36,221 nt of DNA, from positions 1 through 36,221 of the forward strand of contig NZ_MUYM01000168.1 in the NCBI RefSeq assembly GCF_002150765.1, in the 5' to 3' direction. The position numbers and the translations under genes were made by a program. Position 1 is the first letter of the stretch. Each line of letters starts with the position of its first letter. Of this stretch, positions 18,075 to 26,282 are shown piece by piece. A model generated the notes under the pieces. The model did not search any database, had not been told where the DNA came from, and saw only the letters and a program-made list of their open reading frames with translations. This stretch comes from Lentzea kentuckyensis (GTDB taxonomy: Bacteria; Actinomycetota; Actinomycetes; Mycobacteriales; Pseudonocardiaceae).

Positions 18075-18322
18075 CGGTTCACCTCCTGCCGTGCGGGCGC
18101 CTTCGTGCGGTTCGGGTTCGCGGTGAGGACGGGTTTCACCGTGGGCGAAACGCGCGCCGGGGCGTGCTCTGCGGGCCCGAAACTGTCGGTGCTCGCTGGG
18201 ATAATTGAGTCAAGGGGTCCCCCTTCGCCTGCGAGCAACGTCTGCTCGCTCGACGAGGGGACCTCTGCCTCGGCCTGGGCGTCCGTCGTCGCGGACGCCG
18301 CTGCCATCAGGAAGTCATTCAC
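18071..18322 (-). CDS. Small Pro/Ala-rich protein of 83 aa between ABC fusion and permease genes
   Basis: The frame starts at GTG 18322, overlaps the stop of the fusion gene by 8 nt (GTGAATGA), and ends in a TGA that overlaps the permease GTG by 4 nt. Third codon positions are G/C-rich throughout, as in the neighbours. The product (MNDFLMAAASATTDAQ...TKAPARQEVNR) is low in complexity and rich in Ala, Pro, Ser and Thr. It has no membrane segment and no family I recognise. It could be a real small subunit or a translational bridge that couples the permease to the fusion protein. It was missed easily because of its size and overlaps. Confidence 0.55.
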   Translation of the reverse strand: MNDFLMAAASATTDAQAEAEVPSSSEQTLLAGEGGPLDSIIPASTDSFGPAEHAPARVSPTVKPVLTANPNRTKAPARQEVNR

Positions 18323-21146
18323 CGACCAGCTCCAAGAACGCGTCTTCCAGCCTGCGTCGCGGACCCGCCTGGTCCACCGCCACACCGGCCGCCACCAGAG
18401 CGGACAACGCGGCGGCGCGCGGGACGCCGTTCATCGACGCATGCACGGCGTCCTCGTCCTCGTGCACGTCGTGCACGCCTTCGAGGCCCCGCAGGACATC
18501 GGCTGCCTTCGAGGGGGAGTCGACGCGGAACGTCGCCTCGCCGCCTCCCGCCGCGATGTCGGCCACCTCGCCGGCGGCGACGAGCTGGCCCTTGTGCATC
18601 ACGACCACGTGCGTGCAGGTCTGCTCGACCTCGGCCAGCAGGTGCGACGACACCAGCACCGTGCGGCCTGCCGCGGCGTAGCGGCGCAGGACCTCGCGCA
18701 TCTGGTGGATCTGGGGCGGGTCGAGACCGTTGGTCGGCTCGTCCAGGATCAGCAGGTCCGGGAGGCCGAGCATGGCCTGCGCGATCGCGAGCCGCTGGCG
18801 CATGCCCTGGCTGTACGTGCGCACGCGGCGCTGCACCGCGTCACCGAGGCCCGCGATCTCCAGCGCCTCCTCGATGTGCGCCTCTTCCAGCGGCCTGCCG
18901 GTCGCGGCCCAGTACAGGCGCAGGTTCGCGGCGCCGGACAGGTGCGGCAGGAAGCCCGACCCCTCGACGAACGAACCGATGCGCGACAGCACGGGCGCGC
19001 CGGGCGTCACCTTGTGGCCGAAGACCCGGATGTGGCCGTCGGACGGGTGGATCAGGCCCATCACCATGCGCAGGGTGGTGGTCTTGCCGGCGCCGTTGGG
19101 CCCGAGCAGACCGAGAACCTGGCCGTGCTCCACGCGGAACGACAGGTCCTTCACCGCCGTGAGGCCGCCGGGGTACGACTTGGTCAGGTTCGAGATGACC
19201 AGTGGCACCTCGGACAGTTCCGGGTCCGAGTCGTGGGCGAGGCGGCGGCGGAACATCGCGATGACGCCGGCGCCGATCAGCACCAGCAGCGCGATCCCGA
19301 TGCCCCACAAGGCACTCGTCGGGAAGCCGGTCGTCACGTTGCGGCCCGGCACCACCGGCACCGAGATCTCGTCGGAGGCCAGCGAGATGCGGTACGCGGC
19401 GGGCTGTTCGGCGTTCGCGAACGCCTGGTCCGTCGTCGACACCACCAGCGCGAGCTTGTGCTCACTCTCGACAGGGCGCACGGCCGGAGGAAGCGTCACG
19501 GTCACCTCGGCGGTGGAACCGTCCGGCGGCAGCGCCACGCGGAACGGTGCGACGGCCGAGCCGGGCAGCACACGCGTGCCGTCCGCCGAAACGTCGTAGA
19601 GCTTCGCGAAGAGGATCGCCTCGCCGGACGTCTGGTCGCCGCGCGCGACGCGCAGCCGGACCGTCGACGAACCGGTCAGCAGCACCTGCGAGTCGAGAGC
19701 GTCGGAGGTGAACACCGCGGCCTGGCCCGGCAGGTCGATCGACAGCCGCGACGAGATCGCCGACGACCGCGACAGCGCGGAACCGAGGCCCGGCAGGTTG
19801 CTGATCGCCGCCGGGTTGCCGCCCGCCGGGTTCACCGCGACCTGCTCGCGTCCGCTCAGCTTCAACGTTTTTCGCTCGGTCGGGGCGCCGGACAGACCTG
19901 GGTAGGCGGGTGCCTGGACCGTGCGCAGCGAGGGCTGGCCGGACGAGCGGAACGCGCCCTGCACCGTGTACTCGAAGCCCGTGCCGGGGTCGGTTCCCTT
20001 GCCCTGCAAGTGGAACGCCATCCAGTCGGCGATCTCACCGCGCAGCGCGGTACCGGGGTTGCCGCCGTCGTGGCCGCCCGCGTACCAGACCGTCTTCACC
20101 TTGCCGCCGGCCGCGGCGATCTGCCGTGCGGTGGCGTCGGACTGGTCGAGGCCGAACAGCGTGTCCGCCTCGCCCTGCACCAGCATCGTCGGCTGCTTGA
20201 TCTGGTCGGTCACCGCGACCGGGGACGACTTCCGCAGCAGTTCCAGCGTTTTCTGCGACGCGCGGCCCGTCGTGGCGACCTCGGTGTAGGCGGCGCACAC
20301 CTCGGGGGTGAAGCGGCCGCACGCGCCCATCGACGGCGTGGGCGGCTGGCCCGCCGCGCCCGAGTTCCCACCCGGCTGCTGTTGCCCGGCGGGCTGGTTC
20401 GCCTCGGTCTGGCCCATCTCGGGCGCATCGCCCGTGGGTGACGAGAGGTCGATCGAGGTCATGCCCGCCGAGAAGAAGATGCCCGCCCACGAACGCTTGA
20501 AGACGCCGTCCTCGCCGAACGCGGTGGCGGCCGGCGTCGCGTCCGAGCGCGGTGTCGCCATCGCCGAGTTCGGCAGCAGCGACTGCGCGAGGTCGTTGTA
20601 GGTGATGACAGGAACGAGGGTGTCAACGCGCTTGTCGACGCCCGCGAGCAGCAGTGACAACGCACCGCCGTACGACGCGCCTGTCACACCCACGCGCGGG
20701 TCGCCGCCGCTGTCCTTCTGCACCTCGTCTCGTGTGCCGAGGAAGTCGATGAGCTTCTGGGCGTCGCGGACCTCGCGATCGAGGGAGTTCAGCGCGATCT
20801 GGCCGGTGCTGCGGCCGAAACCACGCGCGGACCACGTCAGGACGACGAAACCGCGGCGAGCGAACTCCTCGGCCTGCGTGTGCACGCTGCGGAGACTGCC
20901 GCCGAAACCGTGCGCGAGCATGATCGCGGGCGCGGGCGTCTGCTGGGGGAGGTAAAGACGCGTCTCGATCGTCACCGTCTGAGCGCTGTCAGGGCTCTCA
21001 GGTGCGTCGATGTTCGCTTCTTTGAAGGAAACGGCCACGGGGTCGTCCCCAGATCGAGTGAAGTAGACGCCACCTGCGACAACGGCGAGAACCACGATCA
21101 ATGCGGGGATCGTCCACCTGCCGCGAAGGCGGGAGAGGCGGGACAC
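18315..21146 (-). CDS. Membrane-anchored alpha/beta hydrolase (S15-like) fused to ABC ATPase (943 aa)
   Basis: Order of parts: N-terminal membrane anchor (residues 13-30); alpha/beta-hydrolase of CocE/X-Pro dipeptidyl-peptidase type with nucleophile S158 in GASYGG, D328 in GEADTLF and H359 in GGHDGG; a Gln/Pro-rich insert (about 245-272); a beta-sandwich (about 385-600); a second membrane segment (611-631); and a cytoplasmic ABC ATPase (about 648-943). The ATPase has Walker A GPNGAGKT (682-689), signature YSQGMRQR (778-785), Walker B LLILDEP (798-804) and H-loop H835. The hydrolase would lie outside the cell and the ATPase inside. The permease is encoded 240 bp further on in the operon. Start GTG 21146. 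The transport substrate is unknown. Confidence 0.9.
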   Translation of the reverse strand: MSRLSRLRGRWTIPALIVVLAVVAGGVYFTRSGDDPVAVSFKEANIDAPESPDSAQTVTIETRLYLPQQTPAPAIMLAHGFGGSLRSVHTQAEEFARRGFVVLTWSARGFGRSTGQIALNSLDREVRDAQKLIDFLGTRDEVQKDSGGDPRVGVTGASYGGALSLLLAGVDKRVDTLVPVITYNDLAQSLLPNSAMATPRSDATPAATAFGEDGVFKRSWAGIFFSAGMTSIDLSSPTGDAPEMGQTEANQPAGQQQPGGNSGAAGQPPTPSMGACGRFTPEVCAAYTEVATTGRASQKTLELLRKSSPVAVTDQIKQPTMLVQGEADTLFGLDQSDATARQIAAAGGKVKTVWYAGGHDGGNPGTALRGEIADWMAFHLQGKGTDPGTGFEYTVQGAFRSSGQPSLRTVQAPAYPGLSGAPTERKTLKLSGREQVAVNPAGGNPAAISNLPGLGSALSRSSAISSRLSIDLPGQAAVFTSDALDSQVLLTGSSTVRLRVARGDQTSGEAILFAKLYDVSADGTRVLPGSAVAPFRVALPPDGSTAEVTVTLPPAVRPVESEHKLALVVSTTDQAFANAEQPAAYRISLASDEISVPVVPGRNVTTGFPTSALWGIGIALLVLIGAGVIAMFRRRLAHDSDPELSEVPLVISNLTKSYPGGLTAVKDLSFRVEHGQVLGLLGPNGAGKTTTLRMVMGLIHPSDGHIRVFGHKVTPGAPVLSRIGSFVEGSGFLPHLSGAANLRLYWAATGRPLEEAHIEEALEIAGLGDAVQRRVRTYSQGMRQRLAIAQAMLGLPDLLILDEPTNGLDPPQIHQMREVLRRYAAAGRTVLVSSHLLAEVEQTCTHVVVMHKGQLVAAGEVADIAAGGGEATFRVDSPSKAADVLRGLEGVHDVHEDEDAVHASMNGVPRAAALSALVAAGVAVDQAGPRRRLEDAFLELVGE

Positions 21147-21351
21147 GGTGATGACGATATGCGAGTTTTGCTGAGAACGACCTGTCGGGATCCGGTGCCG
21201 GTCTCAGCATGAGTGGATCTTCAGCCGAGCTTCAGCTACGGGCGGTTTCAACCCGTACGACACGCTCCGTATTCCCGTTGGTCCTGGTTGCGTGGGTCTG
21301 CTCACCCTGTGTGGCGCTAACCGCACTTCGTGGAGCACAATGTTGACGCAG

Positions 21352-21466
21352 CATGGAGGGGAGTACTCCCTAAGCGGCGGTGTCGTCAGTACGGAGCTCG
21401 GCGTGGAGCTCCCGGTGCCGTCGGTCGTTCGAGAGATCATCTCGGCGGCGGAGGAGACCTCCGGGT
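21352..21466 (+). ncRNA. Probable yybP-ykoY (Mn2+) riboswitch upstream of the TerC gene
   Basis: The leader carries the two hallmark conserved segments of this class: GGGGAGTA (21358-21365) near the 5' side and GAGACC (21454-21459) near the 3' side. GGAG and CTCC just outside them can form the P1 helix. Between them CGTCAGTACGG and paired GC-rich arms (GGAGCTC...GAGCTCC) fit the middle helices. The class senses Mn2+ and is often found before TerC/Alx and YybP genes. The downstream ribosome binding site is 26 nt beyond the element, so control of translation or termination is possible. The remaining divergent region (21147-21351) shows no gene I can support. Confidence 0.7.
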
Positions 21467-21503
21467 TCATTTGGCGTGCGCTGAAAATCCCGGAGGTTGG
21501 GTT

Positions 21504-22502
21504 GTGAACGTCCCCGCATGGATGTGGATCGCGACGATCGGTGGTCTGCTCGTTCTGCTCGCCGTCGACCTGGTGATCGTCGATCGAAAGCCCCATGAGG
21601 TGACGATCGGTGAAGCCGCCCGCTGGGTGGTCTTCTACGTGGCGATGGCCGCTCTCTTCGGCCTCGGCATCTGGTACTTCTCCGGTGGTCAGTACGCCAC
21701 CGAGTTCTTCGCCGGGTACATCACCGAGTACTCGCTCAGCGTGGACAACCTGTTCATCTTCTTGATCATCATGACGACCTTCAAGGTGCCTTCGATCCAC
21801 CAGCACAAGGTGCTGCTGATCGGCATCCTGCTGGCGCTCGTCATGCGCGGCATCTTCATCGCGGCCGGCGCGGCGCTCATCGCGCAGTTCAGCTGGGTCT
21901 TCTTCATCTTCGGCGCGTTCCTCATCTACACCGGCTGGCAGCTGGCGCGGGAGAACCACGACGAGGAAGAGGAGTACAAGGAGAACCTGATGCTGCGCAT
22001 GGTGCGCAAGGTTTTCCCGGTCACCGACGACTTCCACGGCGCCAAGTCGTTCATCAAGATCGACGGCAAGCGCTTCGTGACCCCGATGTTCATCGTGATG
22101 GTCGCGATCGGCTCCACCGACCTGCTCTTCGCGCTCGACTCGATCCCCGCGATCTTCGGCCTCACCAAGGAGCCGTTCCTGGTGTTCACGGCCAACGCGT
22201 TCGCGCTGATGGGCCTGCGCCAGCTGTACTTCCTGCTCGGTGGCCTGCTGGCGAAGCTGGTCTACCTCTCGATCGGCCTGTCGGTGATCCTCGGCTTCAT
22301 CGGCGTGAAGCTGATCCTCGAGGCGTTGCACACCAACAACCTGCCGTTCCTCAACGGCGGCGAGCCGTTCCACGTGCCGACGATCGGCATCGAGGTCTCG
22401 CTGTCGGTGATCATCGGCGTGCTGGCGATCACCACGATCGCCAGCCTCCTCAAGGTGAAGCGCGACCCGGAGGCCGCGAAGCACGTGGGCGCCAACAACT
22501 AA
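21504..22502 (+). CDS. TerC/Alx family integral membrane protein (332 aa)
   Basis: TerC family proteins export or exchange metal ions; Alx and related proteins are linked to Mn2+ export. About eight membrane segments are visible. The conserved family motifs are EYSLSVDNLFIFLIIM (acidic residues in a membrane helix) and the second copy STDLLFALDSIPAIFGLTKEPFLVFTANAFALMGLRQLYF. A charged cytoplasmic loop (ENHDEEEEYKENLM) lies between the halves. The GTG start at 21504 has an ideal GGAGG 7 nt upstream. A longer frame upstream runs through the riboswitch and is rejected. The stop interlocks with that of the convergent amidohydrolase in CTAA. Confidence 0.93.
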   Translation: MNVPAWMWIATIGGLLVLLAVDLVIVDRKPHEVTIGEAARWVVFYVAMAALFGLGIWYFSGGQYATEFFAGYITEYSLSVDNLFIFLIIMTTFKVPSIHQHKVLLIGILLALVMRGIFIAAGAALIAQFSWVFFIFGAFLIYTGWQLARENHDEEEEYKENLMLRMVRKVFPVTDDFHGAKSFIKIDGKRFVTPMFIVMVAIGSTDLLFALDSIPAIFGLTKEPFLVFTANAFALMGLRQLYFLLGGLLAKLVYLSIGLSVILGFIGVKLILEALHTNNLPFLNGGEPFHVPTIGIEVSLSVIIGVLAITTIASLLKVKRDPEAAKHVGANN

Positions 22503-23701
22503 AGGACGTTCACGCCGTTCTGGTAGACGGCGCGGATGGACTGCTTGAGGGTGCCCGCCTTGACGTGCTGTTCGGCGTCACCCTCCACGAGAACGAGATC
22601 GGCGAGCTTGCCAGGGGCGAGCTCGCCGAGTTCGTTTCCGAGGCGCATCAGCTCGGCGGCGGACGTCGTCGTCGCGTAGATGGCTTCGGCGGGGGTCATG
22701 CCGTACTCGACCATCAGCGTGAGCTCGTTGAGGTTGTCGCCGTGCGGGCCCACGCCGGAGTCGGTACCCATCGCGATCTTCACGCCCGCCTGGTGGGCCT
22801 TCTGGAACGCCTGGAAGTGCTGCGCCACAACGGACTTCGCCTTGTCGAGGATGACGTCCGAGATCGCCACGCCGGCCGCGGCCTGGTCGAGCACCATTCG
22901 CGGCGCCATCAGCGTCGGCACGAGCCAGGTCCCGTTCTTGAGCATCTCCTCGACGCCCTCGTCGGTGAGGAACACGCCGTGCTCGATGGAGCGCACGCCG
23001 TTGCGCACGGCCGTGAGGATGCCGTCGCCGCTCATCGCGTGCGACATGACCGCGATGCCCGCCGCGTTCGCCTCCTGCACGATCATCGCGATCTCCTCGT
23101 CGCGGAAGTGCGCGTGCCGGGGGTTGCTGCGCGGTGACAGCACGCCACCGCTGGACGCGATCTTGATGATGTCGGCGCCGTGGCGGACCAGCGTGCGGAC
23201 GACCTTGCGCAGTTCTTCGGGACCGTCGGCGACGGTGTCCGGCAGGCCGGGGTGCAGCGGCGGTGAGATGTGCGCGCCGCACTGCATCCAGTCGTCGTTG
23301 TGGCCGCCGGTCTGCGACACCATGTTGACCGCGATCTGCATGCGCGGCCCCTGGATCAGGCCGCGCCGCACGGCTTCCGCGACCCCGAGGTCGGCGCCGA
23401 GCGCGTCGCGGACGGTGGTGATGCCGCACTCGAGCGTGGCTTTCATGTTCCCGATCGCCTCGTAGAACGGCAGCGAGAACGGCGTGTTCAGCGATCGCAC
23501 CAGGTCGGCGCCGCTGAACATGAAGTGCACGTGGCAGTCGAACAGCCCCGGCAGGACGGTGTGGCCGGTCGCGTCGACGACGACGTCACCGTCGAGTCCG
23601 GTGCCCACGTCGACGATCCGGTCGCCCTCGACGACCACGTCGCCGGGCTCCGTCGTCCGGCCGGTGAAGACCCTGCCCCCAGAGAACACGATGCGCGTCA
23701 T
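22499..23701 (-). CDS. Metal-dependent amidohydrolase, imidazolonepropionase/prolidase-like (400 aa)
   Basis: The TIM-barrel amidohydrolase metal set is complete: H57 and H59 in DCHVHF, K180 in DIIKIASSGG (likely the carboxylated bridging Lys), H221 in VMSHAMS, H241 in IEHGVF and D314 in MGTDSG. The N- and C-terminal beta-sandwich pieces (GGRVFTG... and APGKLADLVLVEGD) are present. The SGGVLSPRSNP loop resembles bacterial Xaa-Pro/Xaa-Arg dipeptidases (Sgx9260/Cc2672 group) in this superfamily. It is divergent from an S9 peptidase, so a shared peptide-degrading role is plausible but inferred. Start ATG 23701. Confidence 0.9.
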   Translation of the reverse strand: MTRIVFSGGRVFTGRTTEPGDVVVEGDRIVDVGTGLDGDVVVDATGHTVLPGLFDCHVHFMFSGADLVRSLNTPFSLPFYEAIGNMKATLECGITTVRDALGADLGVAEAVRRGLIQGPRMQIAVNMVSQTGGHNDDWMQCGAHISPPLHPGLPDTVADGPEELRKVVRTLVRHGADIIKIASSGGVLSPRSNPRHAHFRDEEIAMIVQEANAAGIAVMSHAMSGDGILTAVRNGVRSIEHGVFLTDEGVEEMLKNGTWLVPTLMAPRMVLDQAAAGVAISDVILDKAKSVVAQHFQAFQKAHQAGVKIAMGTDSGVGPHGDNLNELTLMVEYGMTPAEAIYATTTSAAELMRLGNELGELAPGKLADLVLVEGDAEQHVKAGTLKQSIRAVYQNGVNVL

Positions 23702-23762
23702 ACGCGGAAATCTATGCGGCGAGTCAATTTCTGTGATCCGTCAACAAACAGTTATGAGCGTT

Positions 23763-23781
23763 GCTAACAAGTTCTGTTAGC
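23763..23781. promoter_or_regulatory. Inverted repeat GCTAACA-N5-TGTTAGC in the divergent promoter region
   Basis: Perfect 7-bp arms with a 5-bp spacer end 9 bp before the GTG start of the S9 peptidase gene, within the 89-bp space between it and the amidohydrolase gene. The symmetry suggests an operator that would control the peptidase and perhaps both genes. No regulator is encoded next to it. An mRNA hairpin near the start codon is the alternative. Confidence 0.5.
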
Positions 23782-23790
23782 GTCCACGCC

Positions 23791-25644
23791 GTGCGCCCTG
23801 AAGACCTGCAGATGCTCACCACGCCCGGCACCGTCGCCGTGTCCGGAGACCTGGTGCTGGTCAGCATCACCACGCCTGACCTGGAAAAGAACACCTACCG
23901 GGGCGGACTGCACCGGGTGTTCCCGGACGGCACGACAACGCCGTGGACACACGGTGATCGCGACAATGCGCAGCGCATTTCCCCGGACGGTCGTTTGGTG
24001 GCGTTCCTGCGCGTTTCCGGTAAGTCGAAGCCGCAGCTCTACGTCGTTCCCGTGGACGGTGGCGAGCCGCGCCGGTTGACCGATCTGCCGCTGGGCGCCG
24101 GTGCCCCGGTGTGGTCACCGGACTCGTCCCGCATCGCGTTCGTGGCCCGCGTGCCCGAGGCGGGCCGCTACGGCACGACCGACGACGGCCCCGAGGCCGA
24201 GGCGCCGCGCCGCATCACGCGCCTGGACTACCGCGTCGACGACGTCGGCTTCCTCGCCGACCGCCGCCCGCGCCTGCACGTGGTGTCGCTGGACGGCTCG
24301 CTGTCGGAGGTCACCGACGGCTCGTACGACGTCTCCGACCCGGCCTGGCTCGACGACTCGACGCTGGTGTTCGTGGCGCCGCGCGACCTCGGCGCGGTCG
24401 AGACCCTGCACTGCGACCTGTACTCCGTGCCGGCCGCCGGTGGCGCCGCGTCGCTGCTCGTGCGCGGCGCGGGCGAGGTCTCGATGCCGTTCGTCGCTCA
24501 GTCGTCGCTGTACTGGCTGGGCACCGAGTTCACCGGGATCGAGGCGGTGGCGCGCAACCACGGCCTGTGGCGGTCCGGGTTGGACGGCTCCTCTCCTGTC
24601 CGGCTCACCGACGTGGAAACCGTTGACGTGGAACGGCTTTCGGGTCAGCCCGTGGCCGATGCCGAGGGCGTGCTGCTCGTCGTGCGCAACCGCGGCGCGT
24701 TGGAGCTGCGGCGGATCCCGTTCGACGGTGGGCCGGGCGAGGTGCTCGCCGGTACGTCGGCGGCGGTGCGTTCGTTCGCCACGGACGGGTCCACTGTGGT
24801 CGCTGTGGAGTCCACTCCCGACAGCCCCGGTCAGGTGCTCTTCGTCGAGACCGGTGTGCGCACGGCGTTCTCGTCCGTGTCCGCACGTCAGGTGGTCGAA
24901 CTGAACGGCTCCGCCTCCGACGGCTACCCGGTGCACGGCTGGCTGGTGCTGCCAGAGGGCGAGGGCCCGCACCCGGTCGTCCTGGCGGTGCACGGCGGCC
25001 CGTTCATGTACCACAGCTGGGGATTCTTCGACGAGGCCCAGGTCTACGCCTCGGCCGGTTATGCCGTCGTGCTGCCGAACCCGCGCGGTTCGGCGGGCTA
25101 CGGCCAGTCCCACGGGCAGGCGGTGATCGGCGGGTTCGGCACCGTGGACGTCGACGACGTGCTGTCCCTTTTGGACGTCGCGCTGGCTCGTCCTGACTGC
25201 GACGCCGAGCGCGTCGGTGTGATGGGCGGTTCCTACGGCGGCTTCATGACGTCCTGGCTGTCCGCGCACCACGGCGAGCGTTTCAAGGCGGCCTGGAGCG
25301 AGCGCGCCGTGAACGCCTGGGACTCGTTCTCGGGTTCCTCGGACATCGGCTACTTCTTCACCGACGCCTACTGCGGCACCGACCCCGAGGCGCAGCGCGT
25401 GATGTCGCCGCTGACCTACGTGGAGAAGATCAACCTGCCGTTCGCCGTCGTGCACTCCGAGCAGGACTGGCGTTGCCCGCTGGAGCAGGCGCAGCGCATG
25501 TTCGTGGCGCTGCGGCGGCGCGGGGTCGAGGCGGAGATGCTGATCTTCCCGGGCGAGGGGCACGAGCTGACCCGGTCCGGGCAGCCGCGGCACCGCAGGC
25601 AGCGCTTCGACGCGGTGCTGGAGTGGTGGGGCCGCTACCTGTAG
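23791..25644 (+). CDS. S9 family (prolyl oligopeptidase-type) serine peptidase (617 aa)
   Basis: The N-terminal 380 residues form a beta-propeller (repeats such as PDGRLVAFLRVSGKSKPQLYVVPVDGGEPRRLTD and WSPDSSRIAFV). The C-terminal part is the alpha/beta-hydrolase catalytic domain with S481 in GGSYGG, D559 in EQDWRC and H591 in GEGHEL. NPRGSAGYGQ is the usual oxyanion-side loop. No signal peptide is visible, so it is cytoplasmic. I chose GTG 23791 (VRPEDLQMLT). The frame stays open upstream across the inverted repeat at 23763-23781, which argues against an earlier start. Family members cleave short peptides after Pro, acylated residues or others. Confidence 0.93.
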   Translation: MRPEDLQMLTTPGTVAVSGDLVLVSITTPDLEKNTYRGGLHRVFPDGTTTPWTHGDRDNAQRISPDGRLVAFLRVSGKSKPQLYVVPVDGGEPRRLTDLPLGAGAPVWSPDSSRIAFVARVPEAGRYGTTDDGPEAEAPRRITRLDYRVDDVGFLADRRPRLHVVSLDGSLSEVTDGSYDVSDPAWLDDSTLVFVAPRDLGAVETLHCDLYSVPAAGGAASLLVRGAGEVSMPFVAQSSLYWLGTEFTGIEAVARNHGLWRSGLDGSSPVRLTDVETVDVERLSGQPVADAEGVLLVVRNRGALELRRIPFDGGPGEVLAGTSAAVRSFATDGSTVVAVESTPDSPGQVLFVETGVRTAFSSVSARQVVELNGSASDGYPVHGWLVLPEGEGPHPVVLAVHGGPFMYHSWGFFDEAQVYASAGYAVVLPNPRGSAGYGQSHGQAVIGGFGTVDVDDVLSLLDVALARPDCDAERVGVMGGSYGGFMTSWLSAHHGERFKAAWSERAVNAWDSFSGSSDIGYFFTDAYCGTDPEAQRVMSPLTYVEKINLPFAVVHSEQDWRCPLEQAQRMFVALRRRGVEAEMLIFPGEGHELTRSGQPRHRRQRFDAVLEWWGRYL

Positions 25645-25650
25645 ACCTGA

Positions 25651-25683
25651 CGGCTGCTCCGGCGGGGGTCGCCGGAGCAGCCG
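25651..25683. terminator. Strong hairpin terminator between convergent genes
   Basis: A perfect 14-bp stem (CGGCTGCTCCGGCG with CGCCGGAGCAGCCG) encloses a GGGGT loop. It starts 6 bp after the S9 peptidase stop and ends 9 bp before the stop of the opposite gene, so it can serve both. There is no T-tract, which is common in high-GC actinomycetes. Confidence 0.85.
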
Positions 25684-25692
25684 CCGGCCCGG

Positions 25693-26166
25693 TCAGCTGA
25701 TCTGGACGCAGGTGGCCTTGTTCTGCCAGTTCACGCCACCGAGCCGCAGGTCCTCGCTCCGGTCGATCCACGTGGACTTCAGACCGCTGTTGGGGCAGTC
25801 GGTCGCGTCGAAGAGCCGGACGTCGCACTGGTGGGCGGTCGTCAGCGAGCTCGCGCGGTTGCTCCAGCCCCAGGCGGCCAGGTTGAACTGCCCGTCGATG
25901 TCGCTGGTGGACGCCGAGCAGTTGCCGTACCGCCAGAACGTGATGCAGGCACCAGTGCGTCCGGTGCCGTCGAAAAGGGTGAACGCGTCCACCGTGTTCG
26001 CCACGTTCCCGACGTTGGTGCACGCCACCGCCGCTGCGGGCGGGGCCGCCGGAGCCGCCTGCGCGCCCGTCGCCCCCGTGATCAGCGCACCGGCGGCGAA
26101 CGCCAGCGCGACGGCCAGCCCGGCCACCCTGCGCGCCGACCGCGCCCCCTGCTCCTTCGTGATCAT
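25693..26166 (-). CDS. Secreted small Cys-containing protein, peptidase inhibitor I36-like (157 aa)
   Basis: The N-terminus MITKEQGARSARR followed by AGLAVALAFAAGALITGATGAQA-A is a clear Sec signal peptide with cleavage near residue 37. The mature part has paired cysteines and two similar beta-rich halves (FTLFDGTGRTGACITFWRYGNC and DVRLFDATDCPNSG). These resemble the beta/gamma-crystallin-like fold of the Streptomyces metalloproteinase inhibitor family I36. The ATG start at 26166 is chosen for its strong GGAGGAGGGGAG site; longer frames lack it. An extracellular inhibitor or structural role is likely but not shown. Confidence 0.75.
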   Translation of the reverse strand: MITKEQGARSARRVAGLAVALAFAAGALITGATGAQAAPAAPPAAAVACTNVGNVANTVDAFTLFDGTGRTGACITFWRYGNCSASTSDIDGQFNLAAWGWSNRASSLTTAHQCDVRLFDATDCPNSGLKSTWIDRSEDLRLGGVNWQNKATCVQIS

Positions 26167-26282
26167 CCTCGGCTCCCCTCCTCCTGGCCGCGGCTCCATC
26201 GCCGCGGCTCGGAGTGATCCTGGGAGGCCGACCGTGCAGAACCCCTGCACGATTCCTGCTGCAACCTGGTCGGGTCGCTACC

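Noticed and set aside
17067..20441. 1124-codon open frame on the + strand opposite the ABC operon
   Set aside because: Arg/His/Gln-rich product with no domain. It lies opposite clear membrane and ABC motifs on the minus strand.
21292..21507. 71-codon frame ending on the TerC start codon
   Set aside because: It runs through the conserved riboswitch blocks and its product has no recognisable features. The RNA element explains the conservation better.
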